From: Plantactinospora sp. KBS50
GTDB lineage: Bacteria > Actinomycetota > Actinomycetes > Mycobacteriales > Micromonosporaceae
DNA length: 64,000 nt
Assembly: GCF_002285795.1 (NCBI RefSeq)
Contig: NZ_CP022961.1
Span: 2,794,001 to 2,858,000, forward strand
Direction: 5' to 3'
The notes under the pieces are model-generated. The model had not been told where the DNA came from. It searched no databases and saw only the letters and a list, made by a program, of their open reading frames with translations. The translations under genes and the position numbers were made by a program. Of this stretch, positions 42,193 through 51,122 are shown one piece after another. How positions within the stretch are numbered: the first letter of the stretch is position 1; each line of letters opens with the position of its first letter.

Positions 42193-43428
42193 CTAGGCGA
42201 GCAGGTGTTGGCCGATCCAGCCGCCCTCGGGGCAGCCGGGTGGGATGGCGAAGACGGCCGATCCTATCGGGGTGGTCCACTGGTTCAGCAGGTCCTGTTC
42301 GGCAAGGCGGCGCTGGATGGGTACGAACTGCCGGGTGACGTCCCGCTGGTACGAGGCGAAGACGAGGCCGCTGTCGGCGTGCCCCTGCGGGGTCACCGCG
42401 CCGTCGTAGTTGTAGGGCCGGCGCAGGATCTTCCGCTCGTCGTCGGTGACGTGCGCGCGGGCGACGTGCGAGAAGTCGGGAATGACGCTGAGCCCGTCGG
42501 CCCCGACGGCGGACAGGTCCGGCGGGTCGTGCTCGGCGGTGCCGGTGAGCGGGGCGCCGGTGTCGAGGCGCCGGCCGACGGCCAGTTCCCGGTCGGTGCG
42601 CCCGAGCAGGTCCCACGTCTCCATGTTCATGCTGATCCGGCGCAGCACCAGGGTGCTGCTGTCGCGCAGCCAGTCGGGTCCCTCGGGCACCCAGACGGCG
42701 GTCTCCAGCGGCGGCCCGGGTGTCGGGTTGGCGGTGCCGTCGAGCTGGCCGAACAGGTTCCGCTGGGTGTGGCCCGGCTCGGCGCCGGCGGCCCGGCGGA
42801 AGCCCTGCTGCACCCAGCGCACGGTGGCGAACGGCCGGCTGTCCTTGACCAGCACGCGCTGCGCGTGGGCGACCGTGAGCGCGTCGTCGGCGCAGATCTG
42901 CACCAGCAGGTCGCCGCCGGACCAGCGGGGTTGCAGCCGGTCGATCCGGAAGGCCGGCAGGTCGGCCACCGAGGGCGGCCGGCGCTCGTCGCGGCCGGCG
43001 GCGGCGTACAGGCCGGGGCCGAACCCGAAGGTGACGGTGAGCCGGGCCGGCAGCAGGCCGAGTTCGGGTTCGGTGTCGGCCAGCGCCGGCCGGCCCTGGG
43101 TGAGCCGGGCGGCGTCGTCACTGAGCAGGCGCATCATCCGGCCCAGCGCCGCCCGGTCGGTGCCGGAGCGGAGGGTGAACGCGACGAACGCGGCGTGCGC
43201 CTGCGCGTCGGTGCCCACGCCCGACTGCCGGGACCCGTGGAACGGCTCCACGGCGCTGCCCACGGCCGACGGCTCGGCCTCGGCCGCCCCCGCCGGCCGG
43301 TCGGAACGGCCCGGTCCGTCCGCGCGGGCGGCGGTGACGGCGGCACCGGCGACGGCGCCCACGGCCAGCGCACCGCCGGTGAGCAGGCCGCGCCTGCCCA
43401 CCGGGCGGAGTGTGGGACGGTCGGTCAT
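42193..43428 (-). CDS. Dyp-type haem peroxidase, Tat-exported
   Basis: The 411-residue protein has a twin-arginine signal (GRRGLLTGGALAVGAVAG). The DyP hallmarks are FGQLDGTANP (GxxDG, catalytic Asp), VIPDFSHVARAHV with the proximal haem His, a downstream Arg-rich RILRRPYNYDG-like segment (KILRRPYNYD) and SGLVFASYQRD. It resembles EfeB/deferrochelatase-type DyPs that work outside the membrane. Its start overlaps the stop of the PCu(A)C gene, so the two are co-translated. In a copper setting it may deal with peroxide stress; iron release from haem is the other known role of the group. Confidence 0.92.
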   Translation of the reverse strand: MTDRPTLRPVGRRGLLTGGALAVGAVAGAAVTAARADGPGRSDRPAGAAEAEPSAVGSAVEPFHGSRQSGVGTDAQAHAAFVAFTLRSGTDRAALGRMMRLLSDDAARLTQGRPALADTEPELGLLPARLTVTFGFGPGLYAAAGRDERRPPSVADLPAFRIDRLQPRWSGGDLLVQICADDALTVAHAQRVLVKDSRPFATVRWVQQGFRRAAGAEPGHTQRNLFGQLDGTANPTPGPPLETAVWVPEGPDWLRDSSTLVLRRISMNMETWDLLGRTDRELAVGRRLDTGAPLTGTAEHDPPDLSAVGADGLSVIPDFSHVARAHVTDDERKILRRPYNYDGAVTPQGHADSGLVFASYQRDVTRQFVPIQRRLAEQDLLNQWTTPIGSAVFAIPPGCPEGGWIGQHLLA

Positions 43429-44024
43429 CCCATCGGGCTCATGCTCATGCCCGGCATCGGGCTCTCGTCCCCGTCGGGGGCGTAGGTCTCCTGCGCGCCG
43501 GTGAACGGCTTGGCCACCGCGGTGAAGGTCTGGGTACGACCGTCGGCGAAGGTGAGCGTGAAGGACAGCTCGTCGCCGGCCTTGACCGGGTGCTTGAGGT
43601 CCATCAGCATCAGGTGGTCACCGCCGGGCTCCAGCATGGCGGTGCCGTGTGCCTTGACCACGATGCCGCCCTTCTTCTCCTGCATGACCATCTTCCCGTC
43701 CTGCATGGCCATCTCGTGCAACTGCATGGGCGAGGCGTCGGTGGCGACGGCGGTGATCGTCACGTCGGCGTCCCCGTTGTTCTCCAGGGTGCCGAAGGCC
43801 GCGGTCATCCCCTCGTCGGCGGCCTTCACCCAGGGGTCCCTGATGCCGAGGACCTCCGCCGGGGCGCTCGCCGAGGCCGACTCGGACGGGTTCGGGGACG
43901 CGGAATCGGTCGAGCCGCAGCCGGCCAGGCCGGCCGCGACGATGATCGTGGCGGCGGCGAAGCCGGCGGCGGCGATCCGGGCGGCGGCGCCCGGACGCGA
44001 GCCCGTGACGGTGGTGCGGGACAT
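43425..44024 (-). CDS. PCu(A)C-family copper chaperone lipoprotein
   Basis: The ATG at 44024 has AAGGGA upstream; a longer frame lacks a site. The 199-residue protein has a lipobox (GLAGCGS, Cys36) and the PCu(A)C domain. The copper motif H-x(10)-M-x(21)-H-x-M appears as QLHEMAMQDGKMVM and then PGGDHLMLMDL. A Met-rich tail (PMPGMSMSPMG) may add copper binding. PCu(A)C proteins deliver Cu(I) to cytochrome oxidase or other external copper sites. It heads the DyP-CopC-CopD gene run, downstream of the anti-sigma gene. Confidence 0.92.
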   Translation of the reverse strand: MSRTTVTGSRPGAAARIAAAGFAAATIIVAAGLAGCGSTDSASPNPSESASASAPAEVLGIRDPWVKAADEGMTAAFGTLENNGDADVTITAVATDASPMQLHEMAMQDGKMVMQEKKGGIVVKAHGTAMLEPGGDHLMLMDLKHPVKAGDELSFTLTFADGRTQTFTAVAKPFTGAQETYAPDGDESPMPGMSMSPMG

Positions 44025-44120
44025 GACGTTTCCCTTCAACAGCAGTTCTGACGTGTGATTGGTCGGTGCGGACAAAGCGAAAGTTCCGTCGGAAAGGTGA
44101 TCGATGCCACGATCGAGGGA

Positions 44121-44957
44121 TCAGGCGGCCCAGTCGTCCCGCCGCCGGGCCGAGCCCGGATAGCGGACCAGGCGCAGCTCGGCCGGGGCGGGTTCGGCCG
44201 GCTCCTGCGCGGACAACCGCCAGCCGGGGCCGTTCCCGCGACCGCTGGCCGGCGGGCCGTCCGGGTGCAGGCGCGGCCGGGACAGCGCCACCACCACCGC
44301 GTACCCGGCGAGCAGGAAGCCGTGGCTGACCAGCCGGGCCACCCCGACCCGGCCGGTGATCAGGTCGTTGGCCGACAGCAGGGCCAGGGTGCCGACGAAC
44401 GCGGTGAGCATCGGCACCAGGCCGGCCGGCGGTGTCCGGCGTACGGCCACGAACAGGAAGCCGGCGCCGACGGCCACGTTCCAGGCCGCCGACTCGTGCC
44501 ACAGGTGCCCCGGGGTGAGCGTGCCGGTGTGCTGCCCACCCGTGGGGGTGCCGGCCTGGACCAGGCCGAGGACGAGTTGCAGCACGCCGAGCAGCCCCAG
44601 CAGCCCGCGCAGGGTGAGTACCACGCGCTCGCAGAGCCGGGTGGAGCGGAGCCGGTCGGAGCGGTCCCGGGCGGAGCGGAGCCGCGCGAAGCGGTCCCGC
44701 GCGGAGCGGACGCGGGCGGAGCGGTCCCGCGCGGCGGGTTCGGCCGCCGGCAGCGCGGCGAGTACCCGGTCGGCCAGCCCCGGTGCCGGGGCCACGGAGG
44801 TCAGCCGAGCCCGGCGGGTGATCGCCGCGGCCCGGTCCAGCCAGTCACGGCAGCCGGCGCAACCGGCCAGATGTGCCTCGGCGCCGGCCTGCTCAGCCGC
44901 CGTCGCCTCGCCGTCCAGTTGTGCCGACAGGATTCCCCACCACTGTTCGCACCCCAT
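44121..44957 (-). CDS. Zinc-finger anti-sigma factor, membrane-bound
   Basis: The 278-residue product starts GCEQWWGILSAQLDGEATAA and has H-x3-C-x2-C in EAHLAGCAGCRDWL, the ZAS zinc site. An Arg/Ser/Ala-Asp repeat (RSARDR units) forms a basic linker at about 75-110. Three to four membrane helices follow and a cytoplasmic tail ends the protein. It should hold the ECF sigma factor encoded 142 bases upstream until a signal arrives. With copper genes on both sides, copper or envelope stress is the likely signal (inference). Confidence 0.85.
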   Translation of the reverse strand: MGCEQWWGILSAQLDGEATAAEQAGAEAHLAGCAGCRDWLDRAAAITRRARLTSVAPAPGLADRVLAALPAAEPAARDRSARVRSARDRFARLRSARDRSDRLRSTRLCERVVLTLRGLLGLLGVLQLVLGLVQAGTPTGGQHTGTLTPGHLWHESAAWNVAVGAGFLFVAVRRTPPAGLVPMLTAFVGTLALLSANDLITGRVGVARLVSHGFLLAGYAVVVALSRPRLHPDGPPASGRGNGPGWRLSAQEPAEPAPAELRLVRYPGSARRRDDWAA

Positions 44958-45099
44958 GTCCGGGTAGTCGCGTGGCGGGCCGCTCCGGTTCCCGGCGTGA
45001 TCCGACTCAACTGTCCGGTCGCCCCGGTCCCGGCCGCCGACCGGGTCGGAGCCGGGCGGCGCGGGTCGGCGGTTCGCCGTACCGGCAGACGGGGTGGGC

Positions 45100-45669
45100 T
45101 CAGCCGGCGGCGCTGCCCGAGCGCCGGGCGGAGGTCCAGGGCTGCTCGCCGATGGCCTCGACAAGATCTTCCCGGGCGCGGGCCACCCGGGACCGGATGG
45201 TGCCCACCGGGCAGCCGCACACGTCGGCGGCCTCGGCGTAGGAGAGTCCGAGCACCTGGGTCGCGACGAACGCCTCCCGCCGGTCCGCCGGCAGCGCCGC
45301 GATCAGCCGCTCCAGCACCACCTGCCGGTCGAAGCCGTCGCGCCGGGCGTCCGGGACGTCGTAGCCGTCGGCCATCGGCACGGTCCGGGGCCGCGCGGTG
45401 GCGGCCCGGACCTGGTCGACGGCGACCCGCCGGGCGATGCCGAGCAGCCAGGTCAGCGCCGAGGACCGGGCGGCGAACGACGGGAGTGACCGCATCGCCC
45501 GCAGGTAGGTCTCCTGCGCCAGGTCGTCGGCCTCCGCCGGGGAGGCCAGGGCGGCGAGGAACCGGTGTACGCGGTGCTGGGTCGCCTGGATGAACCGGGT
45601 GGCCGCGTCCCGGTCGCCGCGTCCCGCCGCGAGCGCCCACGCGGTGATCGCCGCGTCGTCGTCGGTCAC
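45100..45669 (-). CDS. ECF sigma factor (copper-locus paralogue 2)
   Basis: The GTG at 45669 follows GGGAGG and gives 189 residues. Region 2 is EADDLAQETYLRAMRSLPSFAARS and TWLLGIARRVAVDQVR; region 4 is LPADRREAFVATQVLGLSYAEAADVCGCPVGTIRSRVARAR. It is closely related to the sigma factor at 12155-12721. A zinc-finger anti-sigma gene lies downstream in the same orientation. CGTAGGCT occurs upstream of both sigma genes (minus strand, 45756-45749 here), with GGGAAC further upstream here, a possible autoregulated ECF promoter. Confidence 0.93.
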   Translation of the reverse strand: MTDDDAAITAWALAAGRGDRDAATRFIQATQHRVHRFLAALASPAEADDLAQETYLRAMRSLPSFAARSSALTWLLGIARRVAVDQVRAATARPRTVPMADGYDVPDARRDGFDRQVVLERLIAALPADRREAFVATQVLGLSYAEAADVCGCPVGTIRSRVARAREDLVEAIGEQPWTSARRSGSAAG

Positions 45670-45964
45670 CGTAGAAAACCTCCCTGTCCCGGCCCTGCCG
45701 GCCGGTTCGGTCCCCGATGGTACGACCGGCCGTAGTAGAACCTTGTCCAGCCTACGGCACTCCGGAGATCGTTCCCTCGCCCCCTGGGTACGGGCGCGGG
45801 GTGGGTAGCGGATCAACCCGGTGCCGCTCCGGTTCGGGCGGGTGCGGGCCGGCACGGGCGATGGTCACTGACCGGCACCGGTTCGTTCCGCTTTGTTCCA
45901 CGGGAACTTTTTGGCCCCGCCCAACGACAACCCACAGACAGCGAAGACCAGAAGGGCTCTACAG

Positions 45965-46690
45965 ATGAACCGCTCGATATTCCGGCGTGCCGCGGTCGTG
46001 TCCGCCGCCGCCACCGTCGCCGCCGTGTTCGGGCTGGCCGGGTCCGCGTCGGCGCACGTGACGGTCAACCCGAACACCGCCACCCAGGGCGGATACACGA
46101 AGGTGTCCTTCCGGGTGCCGAACGAGAGTGACTCCGCCTCCACCACCAAGGTGGAGGTGAACCTGCCCACCGACACGCCGATCGCCTCGGTGTCGCTCAA
46201 GCCGCTGGCCGGCTGGACCGCGGTCACGACGAAGTCGAAGCTCGAAACGCCGATCAAGACGGACGACGGCGAGATCACCGAGGCCATCACGAAGATCACC
46301 TGGACCGCGGACTCCGGCGCGGACATCAAGCCCGGCCAGTTCCAGGAGTTCGACGTCTCGCTCGGCCCGCTGCCCCAGGCCGACCAGGTGGTCTTCAAGG
46401 CCCTGCAGACCTACTCGGACGACTCGATCGTCCGCTGGATCGACGAGCCGAGCACCGACGGCAGCGAGGTCGAGCACCCCGCCCCGGTGCTCAAGCTGGC
46501 GGCCAAGGCCGCCGACGCGCCGGCCTCGTCGGCGCCGGCGAGCGCGGCGGCCGAGGCGAGCGACGAGGCCGCGGACAGCGGCAGCGGAGCGGGCCTGGGC
46601 TGGGGGATCGCCGGACTGGTGGTCGCGGTGGGCGCGCTGGTGCTCGCCCTGCTGGCGTACCGCCGCGGGGGTCAGACCCCGGCGGCCTGA
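45965..46690 (+). CDS. YcnI-family copper-associated exported protein (copy 2)
   Basis: The ATG at 45965 follows AGAAGGG. The 241-residue protein has a signal peptide ending SASA, then His31 as mature N-terminus (HVTVNPNTATQGGYTKVSF), QFQEFDVSLGPLP, FKALQTYSD and a C-terminal membrane helix with RRGG. It shares the plan of copy 1 at 16051-16872. N-terminal His plus core residues bind Cu(II) in the family. It is transcribed divergently from the sigma gene. GGGAAC at 45902 may be a -35 element. Confidence 0.9.
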   Translation: MNRSIFRRAAVVSAAATVAAVFGLAGSASAHVTVNPNTATQGGYTKVSFRVPNESDSASTTKVEVNLPTDTPIASVSLKPLAGWTAVTTKSKLETPIKTDDGEITEAITKITWTADSGADIKPGQFQEFDVSLGPLPQADQVVFKALQTYSDDSIVRWIDEPSTDGSEVEHPAPVLKLAAKAADAPASSAPASAAAEASDEAADSGSGAGLGWGIAGLVVAVGALVLALLAYRRGGQTPAA

Positions 46691-46718
46691 GTCCGGTCCC
46701 ACCGCGGGCCCACGCCCG

Positions 46719-46757
46719 GTCGGGGTGTGGCGGCTCCGGAGCCGCCACACCCCGGCC
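46719..46757. terminator. Long hairpin terminator after ycnI copy 2
   Basis: GGGGTGTGGCGGCTCC (46722-46737) is followed at once by its perfect complement (46738-46753), and pairing continues outward with further G/C pairs. It can fold as a stem of 16 bp or more with a minimal loop. Confidence 0.8.
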
Positions 46758-46889
46758 GGGCGCCGCATCGGACGCCTCCGGCCAGCGTGTCCCCGGCCGG
46801 TCGGCGGCCGCTCGCCACCGGGCCGGCCGGCGGGCTCGCGGTCGGGTTCCGGCGTCCAGCGGGGTTCGGCGATCCGCGAGATCCGGCGT

Positions 46890-47090
46890 TCAGCGGAACT
46901 GCCCGGTTGCGGTGGCGGCCACGAAGGCACGCCAGCCGTCCGGGGCGAAGCGCAGCGTCGGCCCCGGCCGGTCCTTGCTGTCGCGCACCGCGACCAGGTC
47001 GGGCAGGTTGTCGGCGACCTCCACGCAGTCGCCGCCGTTGGTGCCGCTGCGGGTGCTGGTGTGCCAGCGGGCGCCGGTCAGCTCAGTCAT
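46890..47090 (-). CDS. DUF397 domain protein
   Basis: The 66-residue protein has the DUF397 pattern: ARWHTSTRSGTNGGDCVEVA, then VAVRDSKDRPGPTLRFAPDGWRAFV. It overlaps the upstream XRE regulator by eight bases. Such XRE/DUF397 pairs are abundant in streptomycetes and relatives and affect development and secondary metabolism; some behave like antitoxin-toxin or regulator-cofactor pairs. Confidence 0.92.
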   Translation of the reverse strand: MTELTGARWHTSTRSGTNGGDCVEVADNLPDLVAVRDSKDRPGPTLRFAPDGWRAFVAATATGQFR

Positions 47091-47973
47091 CGCCGTACTC
47101 CTCCGCGATCGCTTCGATCAGCTTCCGTGATTGTTCCTCACCAAGGGCCGCGGCATCCAGGCCGCGCCAGATGCGGGTGTACGCGGCCACCTCGGCCGGC
47201 CGGTCCAGATAGAGCGCACCGGTCAGCCCTTCGCAGTAGATGGTGGTCGGCTCGGCCGGGCTCATCGGCCGCATCCGGGGAAAGTCCAGGACAGTGAACG
47301 TGCCGGCCTCGCCGGCCAACGGCGGCCCGGCGCTCAGCGGCAGGATCCGGATGTGGACGTTGGGCAGCCAGCCGTGGTCGCGAAGCGCGTGCAGCTGGTC
47401 GCGCATCACCGCCCGGTCCGGCACCGGCCGGCGCAGCACCGCCTCGCTGAGGATCACCTCCAGGTCCGGCGCCGGGGGCAGCCGGCGCACCAGCAGGCGC
47501 TGCCGGTGCAGCCGGACCGCGATCGCCCGGTCCCGCTCGGCCGCCGGCAGCTCCGGCCGGTTGACCCGGTGTAGTTCCAGCATGAAGGCCCGGGTCTGGA
47601 GCAGCCCGGGAACCAGCTCGGCGTTGTAGTGCCGCAGCCGGGACGCCGCCTCCTCCAGCCCGACGTACAGCGAGAACCAGGCCGGGATGGCGTCGCCGTA
47701 CGCCTGCCACCAGCCCCTTGCGCGGCCTTCCCGGGCGACCCCGGACAGCACCTCGGCCATCGCCGGTACGACGCGGTAGAGGTCGCACATCACGGACAGG
47801 TCCGGCGTGCGTACGGCGATCATCCCGCGCTCGATGCGCCAGATCTTCTGCCGCGAGCACCGCAGTGCCCGGGCCGCGTCGTCCAGCGAGACCCCCGCGT
47901 CGGTGCGCAGCTGGGTGAGGTACCTCCCGAGCTGCCGGCGCGGCACGGTCGAACAGTCCGTCTCGTGTGCCAT
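47083..47973 (-). CDS. XRE-family regulator with DUF5753 domain
   Basis: The ATG at 47973 follows GGAGGGG. The 296-residue protein has an N-terminal helix-turn-helix (LGRYLTQLRTDAGVSLDDAA, CSRQKIWRIERGM) and a C-terminal DUF5753 region (YVGLEEAASRLRHYNAELVPGLLQTRAF, SEAVLRRPV, NVHIRILPLSAG). It pairs with the DUF397 protein encoded next. Likely a DNA-binding regulator whose activity depends on the partner. Confidence 0.92.
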   Translation of the reverse strand: MAHETDCSTVPRRQLGRYLTQLRTDAGVSLDDAARALRCSRQKIWRIERGMIAVRTPDLSVMCDLYRVVPAMAEVLSGVAREGRARGWWQAYGDAIPAWFSLYVGLEEAASRLRHYNAELVPGLLQTRAFMLELHRVNRPELPAAERDRAIAVRLHRQRLLVRRLPPAPDLEVILSEAVLRRPVPDRAVMRDQLHALRDHGWLPNVHIRILPLSAGPPLAGEAGTFTVLDFPRMRPMSPAEPTTIYCEGLTGALYLDRPAEVAAYTRIWRGLDAAALGEEQSRKLIEAIAEEYGDD

Positions 47974-48331
47974 CGAACCGTCCCCTCCATCGGTCACAAC
48001 AGCAGGTCCGGCCCGACGTAACGATGCGGGCTGCCGAGCGGTCAACAGGGCGTGGTGAATTTCTCCACCCATGAACAACGGGGGTGCGATGTTGCAGGCG
48101 AGCCGGTCGGAGGCGGGTCCCGGGCTCCGGCGGGTGGCCGGGTGATCCGGAAGGTCCTCGCCCGGCTCAGCAGAGCGTTCACCCGGCGTCCGGCGAACCG
48201 CGAGCGATCGGCGTCCGTCCACAAGCACGGAGTTGACCAGGACTTTCAACCCGATGGTTGACACTTCCGGGAGCGATGACTACGTTGGGTTTCAACCGAA
48301 GAGTTGAAACGCTTGTCGAAGTGAGGTGCCG
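47974..48331. other. Divergent intergenic region before the ArsR gene
   Basis: 358 bases between the XRE gene and the ArsR-type gene. The right end holds a clear promoter with two operator-like repeats, annotated separately. The left part shows no gene or clear element. Confidence 0.5.
48243..48310 (+). promoter_or_regulatory. Promoter with paired operators of the ArsR-SRPBCC operon
   Basis: TTGACA (48258-48263) and TACGTT (48281-48286) with a 17-base spacer form a near-consensus promoter. Operator 1: CTTTCAAC-6-GTTGACAC (48243-48264) overlaps the -35. Operator 2: GTTTCAAC-6-GTTGAAAC (48289-48310), a perfect 8-bp inverted repeat, lies just after the -10. This spacing suggests repression by the ArsR-type protein encoded next. 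Confidence 0.75.
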
Positions 48332-48694
48332 ATGGAGTCGGACGAGCTGTCCCGGATCTTCGCGGCACTCGCGGATCCGACCAGGCGGGACATGGTGACC
48401 CGGCTGGCGGCCGGCGACGCGACCGTGAACCAGCTCGCCGAGCCGTACCGGATCTCGCTGCAAGCGATCTACAAGCACCTGAAGGTCCTGGAGGACGCCC
48501 GGGTGGTGAGCCGGCCGCCGGGGCCGCAGCCTCGGCCGGTACGGCTGGAGGCGAAGGTCTTCGACCTGATGGACAAGTGGATCGAGCGCTACCGGCGCCG
48601 GGCGGAGGAGCGTTACCGCCGCCTGGACGCGGTCCTGGCGCAGCTGGACGAGACCGAGACAGGCGACCACGAGCAGAAGGGGAGCGCAGCATGA
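48332..48694 (+). CDS. ArsR-family transcriptional repressor
   Basis: The ATG at 48332 follows GAGG by five bases. The 120-residue protein is a winged-helix regulator: LSRIFAALADPTRRDMVTRLA, TVNQLAEPYRISLQAIYKHLKVLEDARVV. It has no metal-binding Cys motif of the classic ArsR sensors and is of the kind paired with AHSA1/SRPBCC proteins. Its stop overlaps the start of such a gene (ATGA), and two matching inverted repeats flank its promoter, so autoregulation is likely. Confidence 0.9.
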   Translation: MESDELSRIFAALADPTRRDMVTRLAAGDATVNQLAEPYRISLQAIYKHLKVLEDARVVSRPPGPQPRPVRLEAKVFDLMDKWIERYRRRAEERYRRLDAVLAQLDETETGDHEQKGSAA

Positions 48695-49173
48695 GCACCA
48701 TCGCCGAGACGACGATCGAGGCCGACCCGCACGTTCCGGTCATCCGGATGACCCGCGAGTTCGCGGCAACGCCGGAGCAACTGTTCCGGGCGCACACCGA
48801 TCCCACGCTGTTCGCGCAGTGGATCGGCCCGAGTTCCCTCACCACGCGCATCGAGGAGTGGGACGCCCGCTCCGGTGGAAGCTGGCGGTTCGTGTCCAGC
48901 CGGAGCGGCCAGGAGCACGCGTTCCGCGGCTGCTTCCACGAGGTGCGGCCCGACCGCATCGTGCAGACGTTCGCCTACGAGGGCGACCCCGACGGGGTGG
49001 CCCTGGAGACCCTGTGGTTCGAGGACCTCGGCAACGGCCGCACCCGGCTGCACACGCAGTCCCTGGTGGACAGCTTCGATGGCCGGGACGCCTGGCTCAA
49101 GAGCGGTATGGAGGTCGGGGTCAACGAGGGCTACGCCAAGCTTGACCGGCTGCTCGCCGAGGGCGCTGTCTGA
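48691..49173 (+). CDS. SRPBCC / AHSA1-type domain protein
   Basis: The 160-residue product has the START-like fold pattern of Aha1-type proteins: IRMTREFAATPEQLFRAHTDPTLFAQWIGP, GGSWRFV, FRGCFHEVRPDRIVQTFAYEG and TRLHTQSL. AGGGGAG lies upstream. It is translationally coupled to the ArsR-type repressor, as in many actinobacterial two-gene operons; such proteins may bind a hydrophobic ligand, but no reaction is known. Confidence 0.9.
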   Translation: MSTIAETTIEADPHVPVIRMTREFAATPEQLFRAHTDPTLFAQWIGPSSLTTRIEEWDARSGGSWRFVSSRSGQEHAFRGCFHEVRPDRIVQTFAYEGDPDGVALETLWFEDLGNGRTRLHTQSLVDSFDGRDAWLKSGMEVGVNEGYAKLDRLLAEGAV

Positions 49174-49307
49174 CCGGGCGGGTGCGCCGAGGCGGTGCCC
49201 GCGGCATGGACGGGCGTCCGGCCCGCCGGGTGGCGTTGCACGGGGGTCGACGGGCCGGCAGGCGATCCGGAAGGTTCTCGTCCGGATCCGGGGCTAGCCT
49301 GCCGGGC

Positions 49308-50099
49308 ATGGCTGATTTTTCTGACGCCGATCTCCGCGGCGCCCGGTTCGACTCGGTCGACCTGACCGACGCGCGGCTGCGCAACGTCGACCTGACCGGT
49401 GCCCGGTTCCAGGCGGTCGATCTGAGCGGGGTCGTCATGCGCGGTGTCGACCTGATCGATGTCGACATCCAGGGCGAGGTCCGGAACCTGTCGATCAACG
49501 GCGTGGACGTGGCGCCGCTGGTGGAGGCCGAGCTGGACCGGCGCCATCCGGACCGGGTCCGGATGCGCCCCACCGACCCGGCCGGCTTCCGCGAGGCGTG
49601 GGACCTGGTCGAACGGCTGTGGCACGGCACCGTGGAGCGGGCCGGCCGGCTGCGCCCGGAGCTGTTGCACGAGTCGGTCAACGGCGAGTGGTCGTTCATC
49701 GAGACGCTGCGTCACCTGGCGTTCGCCACCGACGCCTGGATCCGGCGCGGGATCCTCGGCGATCCGGCGCCGTGGCATCCGCTGGACCTGCCGTGGGACG
49801 AGATGCCGGACACCGCGGGCGTGCCGCGGGACCGCGCGGCCCGGCCCTCGCTGGACACGGCGCTCGCGCTGCGCCACGACCGGATGGCCACGGTGCGTTC
49901 GGTGGTCGACGGGCTGACCGACGAGTCGCTGGCCGGGCACACCGAGCCGGTCGACGCGCCGGGCTGGCCGCCGCCGCGCAGCTTCCCGGTCCGGGACTGC
50001 CTGCTGACCATCCTGAACGAGGAGTGGCAGCACCGGCTGTACGCCGAACGGGACCTGGCGATCCTGGTGCAGACGCGGGCGGACGCCGTTCAGCCGTGA
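49308..50099 (+). CDS. Pentapeptide-repeat plus DinB-like protein
   Basis: The ATG at 49308 is the first good start. The 263-residue protein begins with pentapeptide-like repeats of A(D/R)L-x2 type (FSDADLRGARFDSVDLTDARLRNVDLTGARF), residues 1-55, followed by a DinB_2 four-helix domain with the first His in ETLRHLAFATDAWI and a late His in EEWQHRLYAERDL. DinB proteins bind a metal with three His residues and include thiol-dependent transferases. This exact fusion is common in actinobacteria. It probably stands alone as a unit. Confidence 0.85.
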   Translation: MADFSDADLRGARFDSVDLTDARLRNVDLTGARFQAVDLSGVVMRGVDLIDVDIQGEVRNLSINGVDVAPLVEAELDRRHPDRVRMRPTDPAGFREAWDLVERLWHGTVERAGRLRPELLHESVNGEWSFIETLRHLAFATDAWIRRGILGDPAPWHPLDLPWDEMPDTAGVPRDRAARPSLDTALALRHDRMATVRSVVDGLTDESLAGHTEPVDAPGWPPPRSFPVRDCLLTILNEEWQHRLYAERDLAILVQTRADAVQP

Positions 50100-50112
50100 G
50101 CCGAGGCCGTGC

Positions 50113-51122
50113 TCAGACATCGCCGGCCCGCGCGACGGGCGGCCCGGCGGCGGCCTGCGCCGGGCACCCTCCCGGCGCGATTCCGGCGAACAGGTCCGCC
50201 ACCGTGTGCGGGCCGACCTCCGGTGCCGGGGTGTCGCTGTGCCGGGCGACGGTGGCCAGCACGTGCCGCCGCGCGGGTTCGGCCAGCCCGTCGTACACGG
50301 TGGCGAACAGTTCCCGGGCGCGTTCCCGCAGCCAGCCGGCGGGCATCAGGTGCATCGGCAGCCGGGGATCCAGCGCGACGAACTGCCGGTAGGTCTCCAT
50401 CACCTCGGTGCGGACCCGCAGCGCCTCCGGGCCGCCGACCGCGCCGGCGCGGATGCGCGCCGGCAGCGGGCTCCAGCGGTCCACGAAGGACGCGTAGTGT
50501 TCGCCGATCCCGGCCAGGTCCCAGGCGTCGAGCGGATCCCGGCCGGCGACGCCGGCCAGCCCGACGGCGCGGGCGCGGAACACGGTGAGCGCGCCGCGGC
50601 TGATCCCGCCGAGGGTCGCGGCGGTGGCCTCGGGCTGGCCCTGCGGGACACCCACACCCCGTCGTACAGCGGCGCGTAGCCGAGCCAGCGGAGCTGGGCG
50701 CGCAGCGCCCGGCGTTCGGCGTCGCCCTCGGTGGGCAGCGAGAAGATGACGAGCATCCAGGTGCCGTCCCAGGACTCGGCCTGGGCGGCGAACCGGACCA
50801 CCGACCGGCCGCCCACCGCGAGCGCCACGGCGGCCGGCTCGGTCAGCCGGTAGAAGGTGCTCCGGCCGCGGCGACCGCTTTCCAGTACGCCCCGGCGGGC
50901 CAGCCGGCTGATCGCGGTGCGGGCGCCGCCGCGCGTCACGTCGGACTCGCTCAGCAGCGCCACGATGGCCGCCGACGGCAGCCAGGCCCGGGTCCGCAGG
51001 CTGTAGTCGGCCAGCAGCGTCACGGCGAGACCCTGCGGCGATCCGCCGCTCTGCCGGCGGGGGAGCCGGACCGGGTCGACGGCGACGTCCGGGAGTATCT
51101 CGTCGAGATCGAAGGGGCGCAC
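50113..51122 (-). pseudogene. PaaX-family transcriptional regulator, frameshifted
   Basis: Two overlapping frames together give one PaaX-type protein. The upstream frame (from GTG 51122) carries the winged-helix domain (VTLLADYSLRTRAWLPSAAIV, GGARTAISRLARRGVLESGR, YRLTEPA) and the central domain up to LGYAPLYDGVWVS. The sequence then continues in another frame as PQGQPEATAATLGGISRG and through DRWSPLPARI to the end. One missing C in the run at 50645-50647 (GGG on the plus strand) explains the shift exactly. It is either an inactivated gene or an assembly error; three such cases occur in the window, which favours error. It would act as a repressor of a catabolic or transport gene. Confidence 0.8.
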
